Positions 10,901-25,290 of a stretch of DNA of 64,000 nucleotides are shown piece after piece (position 1 is the stretch's first letter; each line of letters opens with the position of its first letter). The DNA comes from Zeus faber (Eukaryota > Chordata > Actinopteri > Zeiformes > Zeidae), in the NCBI GenBank assembly GCA_960531495.1, contig OY482866.1, positions 1,240,001-1,304,000 on the forward strand. Reading direction: 5' to 3'. The position numbers and the translations under genes were made by a program. The notes under the pieces are model-generated. The model worked only from the letters and a program-made list of their open reading frames with translations, was not told the origin of the DNA and ran no database searches.

Positions 10901-12730
10901 AAAGAAAGATTGAAAGATTGGAAGAAATATTGAAAGATAGAAAAATTGAAAGTAAGAAAGATTGAAAGAAAGAATTAAAGAAAGATTGAAAGATTGAAAG
11001 AAAGAATGAAAGAAAGATTGAAATATTGAAAGAAAGAATGAAAGAAAGATTGAAAGATTGAAAGAAAGATTGAAAGAAAGCTTGAAGATTGAAAGATTGA
11101 AATAAAGATTGAAAGTTTGAAAGAAAGATTGAAAGAAAGATTTAAAGAAAGAAAGATTGAAAGAAATATTGAAAGAAAGATTGAAAGATTGAAAGAAAGA
11201 TTGAAAGAAAGAATGAAAGAAAGATTGAAAGATTGAAAGATTGAAATAAAGAATGAAAGAAAGATTGAATGATTGAAAGATTGAAATAAAGAATGAAAGT
11301 TTGAAAGAAAGATTGAAAGAAAGATTGAAAGAAAGATTTAAAAAAGAAAGATTGAAAGTAAGAAAGATTGAAAGACATATTGAAAGAAAGATTGAAAGAT
11401 TGAAAGAAAGATTGAAAGAAAGAATGAAAGAAAGATTGAAAGAAAGATTGAAAGAAAGATTGAAAGACTGATGGAAAGAATGATAGAAAGATTGAAAGAA
11501 AGATTGAAAGAAAAAAAGATTGAAAGATTGAATGATTGAAAGATTGAATGATTGAAAGATTGAAAGAAAGATTGAAAGAAAGATTGAACGACTGAAAGAT
11601 TGAAAGAAAGATTGAAAGTTTGAAAGAAAGATTGAAAGACTGAAGATTGAAAGATTGAAAGAAAGATTGAAAGAAAGCTTGAACGACTGAAAGATTGAAA
11701 GAAAGATTGAAAGTTTGAAAGAAAGATTGAAAGACTGAAAGAAATAATGAAAGAAAAAGAAAGATTGAAAGATTGAAAGAAATATTGAAAGACAGAAAGA
11801 TTGAAAGAAACAATTAAAGAAAGATTGAAAGATTAAAATAAAGAATGAAAGAAAGATTGAAAGAAAGATTGAAAGAAAGATTGAAAGAAAGATTGAATGA
11901 AAGATTGAAAGAAAGAATGAAAGAAAGATTGAAATAAAGAATGAAAGAAAGATTGAAAGAAAGATAGAAGGAAAGATTGAAAGATTGAATGATTGAAAGA
12001 AAGACTGAAAGAAAGAATGACGGACAGAAAGATTGAAAGAAATAATGAAAGAAAGATTGAAAAAAAGATTGAAAGACTGAAAGAAAGAATGAAAGAAAGA
12101 TTGAAAGATTAAACAATTGAAAGAATGATTGCAAGAATGATTGAAAAAAGAAAGATTGAAAGAAAGAATGAAAGACTGAAGGAAAGAATGAAAGAAAGAT
12201 GGACAGAAAGATTGAAAGAAACAATGAAAGAAAGATTGAAAGATTAAAAGAAAGAATGAAAGAAAGATTGAAAAATTGAAAGATTGAAAGAAAGACTAAA
12301 AGAAAGAAAGAATGATTGAAAGAAAGATTGAAAGAAAGATTGAAAGAAAGAATGAAAGAAAGAATGAAAGAAAGATTGAAAGAAACAATGAAAGAAAGAT
12401 TGAAAGATTAAAAGAAAGAATGAAAGAAAGATTGAAAAATTGAAAGATTGAAAGAAAGACTAAACGAAAGAAAGAACGATTGAAAGAAAGAATGAAAGAA
12501 AGATTGAAAAAAAGATTAAAACACTGAAGGAAAGAATGAAAGAAAGATTGAAAGATTAAACAATTGAAAGAAAGATTGCAAGAAAGAATGAAAGAAAGAT
12601 TGAAAGATTGAAATATTGAAAGAAAGAATGAAAAAAAGATTGAAACACTGAAAGAAAGAATGAAAGAAAGATTGAAAGATTAAACAATTGAAAGAAAGTT
12701 TGCAAGAAAGTTTGAAAAAAGAAAGATTGA
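7956..12730. repeat. Three-copy higher-order repeat of about 1.8-1.9 kb
   Basis: A marker block (GACTG, then GATTGCAAG, then AAACAAAGATTTAAAGATAG) starts at 7956 and again at 9734, an offset of 1778 bp. The TTAAAG marker at 8100 recurs at 9878 (1778), the TTTGCAAG block at about 8654-8875 recurs at 10580-10801 (1926), and 9878-10288 recurs at 11814-12224 (1936). The offset changes because a segment of about 160 bp is present in the second copy and absent from the first. Confidence 0.75.
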
Positions 12731-15700
12731 AAGAAAGAATGAAAGAAAGATTGAAAGATAGATGGATAGAAAGATTGAAAGAAAGAAAGATTGAAAGAAT
12801 AACAAAAGAAAGATTGAAAGATTGGAAGAAATATTGAAAGATAGAAAAATTGAAAGTAAGAAAGATTGAAAGAAAGAATTAAAGAAAGATTGAAAGATTG
12901 AAAGAAAGAATGAAAGAAAGATTGAAATATTGAAAGAAAGAATGAAAGAAAGATTGAAAGATTGAAAGAAAGATTGAAAGAAAGCTTGAAGATTGAAAGA
13001 TTGAAATAAAGATTGAAAGTTTGAAAGAAAGATTGAAAGAAAGATTTAAAGAAAGAAAGATTGAAAGAAATATTGAAAGAAAGATTGAAAGATTGAAAGA
13101 AAGATTGAAAGAAAGAATGAAAGAAAGATTGAAAGATTGAAAGATTGAAATAAAGAATGAAAGAAAGATTGAATGATTGAAAGATTGAAATAAAGAATGA
13201 AAGTTTGAAAGAAAGATTGAAAGAAAGATTGAAAGAAAGATTGAAAGTAAGAAAGATTGAAAGACATATTGAAAGAAAGATTGAAAGATTGAAAGAAAGA
13301 TTGAAAGAAAGAATGAAAGGAAGATTGAAAGAAAGATTGAAAGAAAGATTGAAAGACTGATGGAAAGAATGATAGAAAGATTGAAAGAAAAAAAGATTGA
13401 AAGATTGAATGATTGAAAGATTGAATGATTGAAAGATTGAAAGAAAGATTGAAAGAAAGATTGAACGACTGAAAGATTGAAAGAAAGATTGAAAGTTTGA
13501 AAGAAAGATTGAAAGACTGAAGATTGAAAGATTGAAAGAAAGATTGAAAGAAAGCTTGAACGACTGAAAGATTGAAAGAAAGATTGAAAGTTTGAAAGAA
13601 AGATTGAAAGACTGAAAGAAATAATGAAAGAAAGATTGAAAGAAAGATGGAAAGAAAGATTGAAAGTTTGAAAGAAAGATTGAAAGATTGAAAGAAAGAA
13701 TGAAAGAAAGATTGAAAGAAAGATGGAAAGAAAGATTGAAATGAAGAAAGATTGAAAGAAATAACAAAAGAAAGATTGAAAGAAATAATGAAAGAAAGAT
13801 TGAACGATTGGAAGAAATATTGAAAGATAGAAAAATTGAAAGATTGAAAGATTGAAAGAACGAATGAAAGAAAGATTGAAAGATTGAAAGAAAGAATGAA
13901 AGAAAGATTGAAAGATTGAAAGAAAGATTGAAAGATTGAAATATTTAAAGAAAGATTGAAAGAAAGAATGAAAGAAAAATTGACAGATTGAAAGAAATAT
14001 TGAAAAAAGAAAGATTGAAAGAAAGAATGAAAGAAAGATTGAAAGAAAGATGGAAAGAAAGATTGAAAGAAAGAAAGATTGAAAGAAAAAATAAAAGAAA
14101 GATTGAACGATTGGAAGAAATATTGAAAGATAGAAAAATTGAAAGTAAGAAAGATTGAAAGAAAGAATGAAACAAAGATTGAAAGATTGACAGAAAGAAT
14201 GACAGAAAGATTGAAAGATTGAAATATTGAAAGAAAGAATGAAAAAGAGATTGAAAGACTGAAAGAAAGAATGAAAGAAAGATTGAAAGATTAAACAATT
14301 GAAAGAAAGTTTGCAAGAATGATTGAAAAAAGAAAGATTGAAAGAAAGAATGAAAAAAAGATTGATAGATAGATGGATAGAAAGATTGAAAGAAAGAAAG
14401 ATTGAAAGAATAACAAAAGAAAGATTGAAAGATTGGAAGAAATATTGAAAGATAGAAAAATTGAAAGTAAGAAAGATTGAAAGAAAAAATTAAAGAAAGA
14501 TTGAAAGATTGAAAGAAAGAATGAAAGAAAGATTGAAAGATTGAAAGAAAGATTGAAAGAAAGATTGAAAGATTGAAAGTTTGAAATAAAGATTGAAAGT
14601 TTGAAAGAAAGATTGAAAGAAAGATTTAAAGAAAGAAAGATTGAAAGAAATATTGAAAGAAAGACTGAAAGATTGAAAGAAAGATTGAAAGAAAGAATGA
14701 AAGAAAGATTGAAAGATTGAAAGATTGAAATAAAGAATGAAAGTTTGAAAGAAAGATTGAAAGAAAGATTTAAAGAAAGAAAGATTGAAAGTAAGAAAGA
14801 TTGAAAGAAATATTGAAAGAAAGATTGAAAGATTGAAAGAAAGATTGAAAGAAAGAATTAAAGAAAGATTGAAAGATTGAAAGAAAGAATGAAAGAAAGA
14901 TTGAAAGATTGAAAGAAAGATTGAAAGAAAGATTGAAAGAAAGATTGAAAGATTGAAAGTTTGAAATAAAGATTGAAAGTTTGAAAGAAAGATTGAAAGA
15001 AAGATTTAAAGAAAGAAAGATTGAAAGAAATATTGAAAGAAAGACTGAAAGATTGAAAGAAAGATTGAAAGAAAGAATGAAAGAAAGATTGAAAGATTGA
15101 AAGATTGAAATAAAGAATGAAAGTTTGAAAGAAAGATTGAAAGAAAGATTTAAAGAAAGAAAGATTGAAAGTAAGAAAGATTGAAAGAAATATTGAAAGA
15201 AAGATTGAAAGATTGAAAGAAAGATTGAAAGAAAGAATTAAAGAAAGATTGAAAGATTGAAAGAAAGAATGAAAGAAAGATTGAAAGATTGAAAGAAAGA
15301 TTGAAAGAAAGATTGAAAGATTGAAAGTTTGAAATAAAGATTGAAAGTTTGAAAGAAAGATTGAAAGAAAGATTTAAAGAAAGAAAGATTGAAAGAAATA
15401 TTGAAAGAAAGACTGAAAGATTGAAAGAAAGATTGAAAGAAAGAATGAAAGAAAGATTGAAAGATTGAAAGATTGAAATAAAGAATGAAAGTTTGAAAGA
15501 AAGATTGAAAGAAAGATTTAAAGAAAGAAAGATTGAAAGTAAGAAAGATTGAAAGAAATATTGAAAGAAAGATTGAAAGATTGAAAGAAAGATTGAAAGA
15601 AAGAATGAAAGAAAGATTGAAAGAAAGATTGAAAGAAAGATTGAAAGACTGAAGGAAAGAATGAAAGAAAGATTGAAAGAAAGATTGAAAGAAAGATAGA

Positions 15701-18700
15701 AAGAAAGAAAGATTGAAAGAAAGATTGAAAGATTGAATGATTGAAAGAAAGACTGAAAGATAGATTGAAAGATTGAAGATTGAAAGATTGAAAGAAAGAT
15801 TGAACGACTGAAAGATTGAAAGAAAGATTGAAAGTTTGAAACAAATTTTGAAAGACTGAAAGAAAGAATGAAAGAAAGATTGAAAGAAAGATTGAAAAAA
15901 GAAAGATTGAAAGAAAATTTGAAAGAAAGATTGAAGAAGGAATGAAAGAAAGATTGAATGAAAAATTGAAAGACAGAAAGATTGAAAGAAAGATTGAAAG
16001 ATTAAAAGAAAGAATGAAAGAAAGATTGAAAAATTGAAAGATTGAAAGAAAGATTTAAAAAAAGATTGAAAGACTGGAAGAAAGAATGAAAGAAAGATTG
16101 AAAGATTCAACAATTGAAAGAAAGATTGCAAGAAAGATTTAAAAAAGAAAGATTGAAAGAAAGAATGAAAGAATGAAAGAAAGATTGAAAGATTGAAAGA
16201 AAGAAAGATTGAAAGATTGAATGGTTGAAAGAAAGACTGAAAGAAAGATTGACAGACTGAAAGACTGAAAGAGAGAATGAAAGAAAGATTGAAAGATTCA
16301 AAAATTGAAAGAAAGATTGCAAGAAAGATTGAAAAAAGAAAGATTGAAAGAAAGAATGAAAGAAATATTGAAAGAAATAACAAAAGAAAGATTGAAAGAA
16401 AGAATGAAAGAAAGATTGAAAGATTGAAATATTGAAAGAAAGAATGAAAGAAAGATTGAAAGAAGAAAGAAAGATTGAAAGAAAGATTGAAAGATTGAAA
16501 GATTGAAAGATTGAAATAAAGATTGAAAGTTTGAAAGAAAGATTGAAAGAAAGATTTAAAGAAAGAAAGATTGAAAGTAAGAAAGATTGAAAGAAAGATT
16601 TAAAGAAAGAAAGATTGAAAGTAAGAAAGATTGAAAGAAATATTGAAAGAATGATTGAAAAAAAGAAAGATTGAAAGAAAGATTGAAGGACTGATGGAAA
16701 GAATGAAATAAAGATTGAAAGAAAGATTGAAAGAAAGAAATATTGAAGGAAAGATTGAAAGATTGAATGATTGAAAGAAAGACTGAAAGAAAGATTGACG
16801 GACAGAAAGATTGAAAGAAAGAATGAAAGAAAGATTGAAAGAAAGAAAGATTGAAAGATTAAACAATTGAAAGAAAGATTGCAAGAAAGATTGAAAAAAG
16901 AAAGATTGAAAGAAAGATTGAAAGAAAGATGGAAAGGAAGAAAGATTGAAAGAAATAACAAAAGAAAGATTGAAAGAAAGAATGAAAGAAAGATTGAACG
17001 ATTGGAAACAATATTGAAAGAAAGAAAGATTGAAAGTAAGATAGATTGAAAGAAATATTGAAAGAAAGACTGAAAGATTGAAAGAAAGATTGAAAGAAAG
17101 AATGAAAGAAAGATTGAAAGATTGAAAGATTGAAATAAAGAATGAAAGTTTGAAAGAAAGATTGAAAGAAAGATTTAAAGAAAGAAAGATTGAAAGATTG
17201 AAAGATTGAAAGAAATATTGAAAGAAAGATTGAAAGATTGAAAGAAAGATTGAAAGAAAGAATGAAAGAAAGATTGAAAGAAAGATTGAAAGAAAGATTG
17301 AAAGAAAGATTGAAAGACTGAAGGAAAGAATGAAAGAAAGATTGAAAGAAAGATAGAAAGAAAGAAAGATTGAAAGAAAGATTGAAAGATTGAATGATTG
17401 AAAGAAAGACTGAAAGATAGATTGAAAGATTGAAGATTGAAAGATTCAAAGAAAGATTGAAAGAAAGATTGAACGACTGAAAGATTGAAAGAAAGATTGA
17501 AAGTTTGAAACAAATTTTGAAAGACTGAAAGAAAGAATGAAAGAAAGATTGAAAGAAAGATTGAAAAAAGAAAGATTGAAAGAAAATTTGAAAGAAAGAT
17601 TGAAGAAGGAATGAAAGAAAGATTGAATGAAAAATTGAAAGACAGAAAGATTGAAAGAAAGAATGAAAGAAAGATTGAAAGATTGAAAGAAAGATTGAAA
17701 GATTAAAAGAAAGAATGAAAGAAAGATTGAAAAATTGAAAGATTGAAAGAAAGATTTAAAAAAAGATTGAAAGACTGGAAGAAAGAATGAAAGAAAGATT
17801 GAAAGATTCAACAATTGAAAGAAAGATTGCAAGAAAGATTTAAAAAAGAAAGATTGAAAGAAAGAATGAAAGAATGAAAGAAAGATTGAAAGATTGAAAG
17901 AAAGAAAGATTGAAAGAAAGAATGAAAGAACAATTGAAAGAAAGAATGAAAGAATGAAAGAAAAATTGACAGATTGAAAGAAATATTGAAAAAAGAAAGA
18001 TTGAAAGAAAGAATGAAAGAAAGATTGAAAGAAAGATGGAAAGAAAGATTGAAAGAAAGAAAGATTGAAAGAAATAATAAAAGAAAGATTGAACGATTGG
18101 AAGAAATATTGAAAGATAGAAAAATTGAAAGTAAGAAAGATTGAAAGAAAGAATTAAAGAAAGATTGAAAGATTGAAAGAAAGAATGAAAGAAAGATTGA
18201 AATATTGAAAGAAAGAATGAAAGAAAGATTGAAAGATTGAAAGAAAGATTGAAAGAAAGCTTGAAGATTGAAAGATTGAAATAAAGATTGAAAGTTTGAA
18301 AGAAAGATTGAAAGAAAGATTTAAAGAAAGAAAGATTGAAAGAAATATTGAAAGAAAGATTGAAAGATTGAAAGAAAGATTGAAAGAAAGCATGAAAGAA
18401 AGATTGAAAGATTGAAAGATTGAAATAAAGAATGAAAGAAAGATTGAATGATTGAAAGATTGAAATAAAGAATGAAAGTTTGAAAGAAAGATTGAAAGAA
18501 AGATTGAAAGAAAGATTTAAAAAAGAAAGATTGAAAGTAAGAAAGATTGAAAGACATATTGAAAGAAAGATTGAAAGATTGAAAGAAAGATTGAAAGAAA
18601 GAATGAAAGAAAGATTGAAAGAAAGATTGAAAGAAAGATTGAAAGACTGATGGAAAGAATGATAGAAAGATTGAAAGAAAGATTGAAAGAAAAAAAGATT

Positions 18701-21700
18701 GAAAGATTGAATGATTGAAAGATTGAATGATTGAAAGAAAGATTGAACGACTGAAAGATTGAAAGAAAGATTGAAAGTTTGAAAGAAAGATTGAAAGACT
18801 GAAGATTGAAAGATTGAAAGAAAGATTGAAAGAAAGCTTGAACGACTGAAAGATTGAAAGAAAGATTGAAAGTTTGAAAGAAAGATTGAAAGACTGAAAG
18901 AAATAATGAAAGAAAAAGAAAGATTGAAAGATTGAAAGAAATATTGAAAGACAGAAAGATTGAAAGAAACAATTAAAGAAAGATTGAAAGATTAAAATAA
19001 AGAATGAAAGAAAGATTGAAAGAAAGATTGAAAGAAAGATTGAAAGAAAGATTGAATGAAAGATTGAAAGAAAGAATGAAACAAAGATTGAAATAAAGAA
19101 TGAAAGAAAGATTGAAAGAAAGATAGAAGGAAAGATTGAAAGATTGAATGATTGAAAGAAAGACTGAAAGAAAGAATGACGGACAGAAAGATTGAAAGAA
19201 ATAATGAAAGAAAGATTGAAAAAAAGATTGAAAGACTGAAAGAAAGAATGAAAGAAAGATTGAAAGATTAAACAATTGAAAGAATGATTGCAAGAATGAT
19301 TGAAAAAAGAAAGATTGAAAGAAAGAATGAAAGACTGAAGGAAAGAATGAAAGAAAGATGGACAGAAAGATTGAAAGAAACAATGAAAGAAAGATTGAAA
19401 GATTAAAAGAAAGAATGAAAGAAAGATTGAAAAATTGAAAGATTGAAAGAAAGACTAAAAGAAAGAAAGAATGATTGAAAGAAAGATTGAAAGAAAGATT
19501 GAAAGAAAGAATGAAAGAAAGAATGAAAGAAAGATTGAAAGAAACAATGAAAGAAAGATTGAAAGATTAAAAGAAAGAATGAAAGAAAGATTGAAAAATT
19601 GAAAGATTGAAAGAAAGACTAAACGAAAGAAAGAACGATTGAAAGAAAGAATGAAAGAAAGATTGAAAAAAAGATTAAAACACTGAAGGAAAGAATGAAA
19701 GAAAGATTGAAAGATTAAACAATTGAAAGAAAGATTGCAAGAAAGAATGAAAGAAAGATTGAAAGATTGAAATATTGAAAGAAAGAATGAAAAAAAGATT
19801 GAAACACTGAAAGAAAGAATGAAAGAAAGATTGAAAGATTAAACAATTGAAAGAAAGTTTGCAAGAAAGTTTGAAAAAAGAAAGATTGAAAGAAAGAATG
19901 AAAGAAAGATTGAAAGATAGATGGATAGAAAGATTGAAAGAAAGAAAGATTGAAAGAATAACAAAAGAAAGATTGAAAGATTGGAAGAAATATTGAAAGA
20001 TAGAAAAATTGAAAGTAAGAAAGATTGAAAGAAAGAATTAAAGAAAGATTGAAAGATTGAAAGAAAGAATGAAAGAAAGATTGAAATATTGAAAGAAAGA
20101 ATGAAAGAAAGATTGAAAGATTGAAAGAAAGATTGAAAGAAAGCTTGAAGATTGAAAGATTGAAATAAAGATTGAAAGTTTGAAAGAAAGATTGAAAGAA
20201 AGATTTAAAGAAAGAAAGATTGAAAGAAATATTGAAAGAAAGATTGAAAGATTGAAAGAAAGATTGAAAGAAAGAATGAAAGAAAGATTGAAAGATTGAA
20301 AGATTGAAATAAAGAATGAAAGAAAGATTGAATGATTGAAAGATTGAAATAAAGAATGAAAGTTTGAAAGAAAGATTGAAAGAAAGATTGAAAGAAAGAT
20401 TGAAAGTAAGAAAGATTGAAAGACATATTGAAAGAAAGATTGAAAGATTGAAAGAAAGATTGAAAGAAAGAATGAAAGAAAGATTGAAAGAAAGATTGAA
20501 AGAAAGATTGAAAGACTGATGGAAAGAATGATAGAAAGATTGAAAGAAAAAAAGATTGAAAGATTGAATGATTGAAAGATTGAATGATTGAAAGATTGAA
20601 AGAAAGATTGAAAGAAAGATTGAACGACTGAAAGATTGAAAGAAAGATTGAAAGTTTGAAAGAAAGATTGAAAGACTGAAGATTGAAAGATTGAAAGAAA
20701 GATTGAAAGAAAGCTTGAACGACTGAAAGATTGAAAGAAAGATTGAAAGTTTGAAAGAAAGATTGAAAGACTGAAAGAAATAATGAAAGAAAGATTGAAA
20801 GAAAGATGGAAAGAAAGATTGAAAGTTTGAAAGAAAGATTGAAAGATTGAAAGAAAGAATGAAAGAAAGATTGAAAGAAAGATGGAAAGAAAGATTGAAA
20901 TGAAGAAAGATTGAAAGAAATAACAAAAGAAAGATTGAAAGAAATAATGAAAGAAAGATTGAACGATTGGAAGAAATATTGAAAGATAGAAAAATTGAAA
21001 GATTGAAAGATTGAAAGAACGAATGAAAGAAAGATTGAAAGATTGAAAGAAAGAATGAAAGAAAGATTGAAAGATTGAAAGAAAGATTGAAAGATTGAAA
21101 TATTTAAAGAAAGATTGAAAGAAAGAATGAAAGAACAATTGAAAGAAAGAATGAAAGAAAAATTGACAGATTGAAAGAAATATTGAAAAAAGAAAGATTG
21201 AAAGAAAGAATGAAAGAAAGATTGAAAGAAAGATGGAAAGAAAGATTGAAAGAAAGAAAGATTGAAAGAAATAATAAAAGAAAGATTGAACGATTGGAAG
21301 AAATATTGAAAGATAGAAAAATTGAAAGTAAGAAAGATTGAAAGAAAGAATGAAACAAAGATTGAAAGATTGACAGAAAGAATGACAGAAAGATTGAAAG
21401 ATTGAAATATTGAAAGAAAGAATGAAAAAGAGATTGAAAGACTGAAAGAAAGAATGAAAGAAAGATTGAAAGATTAAACAATTGAAAGAAAGTTTGCAAG
21501 AATGATTGAAAAAAGAAAGATTGAAAGAAAGAATGAAAAAAAGATTGATAGATAGATGGATAGAAAGATTGAAAGAAAGAAAGATTGAAAGAATAACAAA
21601 AGAAAGATTGAAAGATTGGAAGAAATATTGAAAGATAGAAAAATTGAAAGTAAGAAAGATTGAAAGAAAAAATTAAAGAAAGATTGAAAGATTGAAAGAA

Positions 21701-24700
21701 AGAATGAAAGAAAGATTGAAAGATTGAAAGAAAGATTGAAAGAAAGATTGAAAGATTGAAAGTTTGAAATAAAGATTGAAAGTTTGAAAGAAAGATTGAA
21801 AGAAAGATTTAAAGAAAGAAAGATTGAAAGAAATATTGAAAGAAAGACTGAAAGATTGAAAGAAAGATTGAAAGAAAGAATGAAAGAAAGATTGAAAGAT
21901 TGAAAGATTGAAATAAAGAATGAAAGTTTGAAAGAAAGATTGAAAGAAAGATTTAAAGAAAGAAAGATTGAAAGTAAGAAAGATTGAAAGAAATATTGAA
22001 AGAAAGATTGAAAGATTGAAAGAAAGATTGAAAGAAAGAATTAAAGAAAGATTGAAAGATTGAAAGAAAGAATGAAAGAAAGATTGAAAGATTGAAAGAA
22101 AGATTGAAAGAAAGATTGAAAGAAAGATTGAAAGATTGAAAGTTTGAAATAAAGATTGAAAGTTTGAAAGAAAGATTGAAAGAAAGATTTAAAGAAAGAA
22201 AGATTGAAAGAAATATTGAAAGAAAGACTGAAAGATTGAAAGAAAGATTGAAAGAAAGAATGAAAGAAAGATTGAAAGATTGAAAGATTGAAATAAAGAA
22301 TGAAAGTTTGAAAGAAAGATTGAAAGAAAGATTTAAAGAAAGAAAGATTGAAAGTAAGAAAGATTGAAAGAAATATTGAAAGAAAGATTGAAAGATTGAA
22401 AGAAAGATTGAAAGAAAGAATTAAAGAAAGATTGAAAGATTGAAAGAAAGAATGAAAGAAAGATTGAAAGATTGAAAGAAAGATTGAAAGAAAGATTGAA
22501 AGATTGAAAGTTTGAAATAAAGATTGAAAGTTTGAAAGAAAGATTGAAAGAAAGATTTAAAGAAAGAAAGATTGAAAGAAATATTGAAAGAAAGACTGAA
22601 AGATTGAAAGAAAGATTGAAAGAAAGAATGAAAGAAAGATTGAAAGATTGAAAGATTGAAATAAAGAATGAAAGTTTGAAAGAAAGATTGAAAGAAAGAT
22701 TTAAAGAAAGAAAGATTGAAAGTAAGAAAGATTGAAAGAAATATTGAAAGAAAGATTGAAAGATTGAAAGAAAGATTGAAAGAAAGAATGAAAGAAAGAT
22801 TGAAAGAAAGATTGAAAGAAAGATTGAAAGACTGAAGGAAAGAATGAAAGAAAGATTGAAAGAAAGATTGAAAGAAAGATAGAAAGAAAGAAAGATTGAA
22901 AGAAAGATTGAAAGATTGAATGATTGAAAGAAAGACTGAAAGATAGATTGAAAGATTGAAGATTGAAAGATTGAAAGAAAGATTGAACGACTGAAAGATT
23001 GAAAGAAAGAGTGAAAGTTTGAAACAAATTTTGAAAGACTGAAAGAAAGAATGAAAGAAAGATTGAAAGAAAGATTGAAAAAAGAAAGATTGAAAGAAAA
23101 TTTGAAAGAAAGATTGAAGAAGGAATGAAAGAAAGATTGAATGAAAAATTGAAAGACAGAAAGATTGAAAGAAAGATTGAAAGATTAAAAGAAAGAATGA
23201 AAGAAAGATTGAAAAATTGAAAGATTGAAAGAAAGATTTAAAAAAAGATTGAAAGACTGGAAGAAAGAATGAAAGAAAGATTGAAAGATTCAACAATTGA
23301 AAGGAAGATTGCAAGAAAGATTTAAAAAAGAAAGATTGAAAGAAAGAATGAAAGAATGAAAGAAAGATTGAAAGATTGAAAGAAAGAAAGATTGAAAGAT
23401 TGAATGGTTGAAAGAAAGACTGAAAGAAAGATTGACAGACTGAAAGACTGAAAGAGAGAATGAAAGAAAGATTGAAAGATTCAAAAATTGAAAGAAAGAT
23501 TGCAAGAAAGATTGAAAAAAGAAAGATTGAAAGAAAGAATGAAAGAAATATTGAAAGAAATAACAAAAGAAAGATTGAAAGAAAGAATGAAAGAAAGATT
23601 GAAAGATTGAAATATTGAAAGAAAGAATGAAAGAAAGATTGAAAGAAGAAAGAAAGATTGAAAGAAAGATTGAAAGATTGAAAGATTGAAAGATTGAAAT
23701 AAAGATTGAAAGTTTGAAAGAAAGATTGAAAGAAAGATTTAAAGAAAGAAAGATTGAAAGTAAGAAAGATTGAAAGAAAGATTTAAAGAAAGAAAGATTG
23801 AAAGTAAGAAAGATTGAAAGAAATATTGAAAGAATGATTGAAAAAAAGAAAGATTGAAAGAAAGATTGAAGGACTGATGGAAAGAATGAAATAAAGATTG
23901 AAAGAAAGATTGAAAGAAAGAAATATTGAAGGAAAGATTGAAAGATTGAATGATTGAAAGAAAGACTGAAAGAAAGATTGACGGACAGAAAGATTGAAAG
24001 AAAGAATGAAAGAAAGATTGAAAGAAAGAAAGATTGAAAGATTAAACAATTGAAAGAAAGATTGCAAGAAAGATTGAAAAAAGAAAGATTGAAAGAAAGA
24101 TTGAAAGAAAGATGGAAAGGAAGAAAGATTGAAAGAAATAACAAAAGAAAGATTGAAAGAAAGAATGAAAGAAAGATTGAACGATTGGAAACAATATTGA
24201 AAGAAAGAAAGATTGAAAGTAAGATAGATTGAAAGAAATATTGAAAGAAAGACTGAAAGATTGAAAGAAAGATTGAAAGAAAGAATGAAAGAAAGATTGA
24301 AAGATTGAAAGATTGAAATAAAGAATGAAAGTTTGAAAGAAAGATTGAAAGAAAGATTTAAAGAAAGAAAGATTGAAAGATTGAAAGATTGAAAGAAATA
24401 TTGAAAGAAAGATTGAAAGATTGAAAGAAAGATTGAAAGAAAGAATGAAAGAAAGATTGAAAGAAAGATTGAAAGAAAGATTGAAAGAAAGATTGAAAGA
24501 CTGAAGGAAAGAATGAAAGAAAGATTGAAAGAAAGATAGAAAGAAAGAAAGATTGAAAGAAAGATTGAAAGATTGAATGATTGAAAGAAAGACTGAAAGA
24601 TAGATTGAAAGATTGAAGATTGAAAGATTCAAAGAAAGATTGAAAGAAAGATTGAACGACTGAAAGATTGAAAGAAAGATTGAAAGTTTGAAACAAATTT

Positions 24701-25290
24701 TGAAAGACTGAAAGAAAGAATGAAAGAAAGATTGAAAGAAAGATTGAAAAAAGAAAGATTGAAAGAAAATTTGAAAGAAAGATTGAAGAAGGAATGAAAG
24801 AAAGATTGAATGAAAAATTGAAAGACAGAAAGATTGAAAGAAAGAATGAAAGAAAGATTGAAAGATTGAAAGAAAGATTGAAAGATTAAAAGAAAGAATG
24901 AAAGAAAGATTGAAAAATTGAAAGATTGAAAGAAAGATTTAAAAAAAGATTGAAAGACTGGAAGAAAGAATGAAAGAAAGATTGAAAGATTCAACAATTG
25001 AAAGAAAGATTGCAAGAAAGATTTAAAAAAGAAAGATTGAAAGAAAGAATGAAAGAATGAAAGAAAGATTGAAAGATTGAAAGAAAGAAAGATTGAAAGA
25101 AAGAATGAAAGAACAATTGAAAGAAAGAATGAAAGAATGAAAGAAAAATTGACAGATTGAAAGAAATATTGAAAAAAGAAAGATTGAAAGAAAGAATGAA
25201 AGAAAGATTGAAAGAAAGATGGAAAGAAAGATTGAAAGAAAGAAAGATTGAAAGAAATAATAAAAGAAAGATTGAACGATTGGAAGAAAT
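10925..25290. repeat. Near-identical 7.18-kb tandem duplication of satellite
   Basis: Two adjacent blocks (about 10.93-18.11 kb and 18.11-25.29 kb) share the same order of variant markers. Offsets are 7159 bp for the left part (11814 to 18973; 12556 to 19715) and 7183 bp for the right part (15238 to 22421; 16600 to 23783; 17446 to 24629). Conceptual '-' strand translations of 403 and 381 codons differ at only one and two positions between copies. Such identity over a fast-evolving satellite indicates a recent duplication, sequence homogenisation or an assembly effect. Block edges are approximate. Confidence 0.85.
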
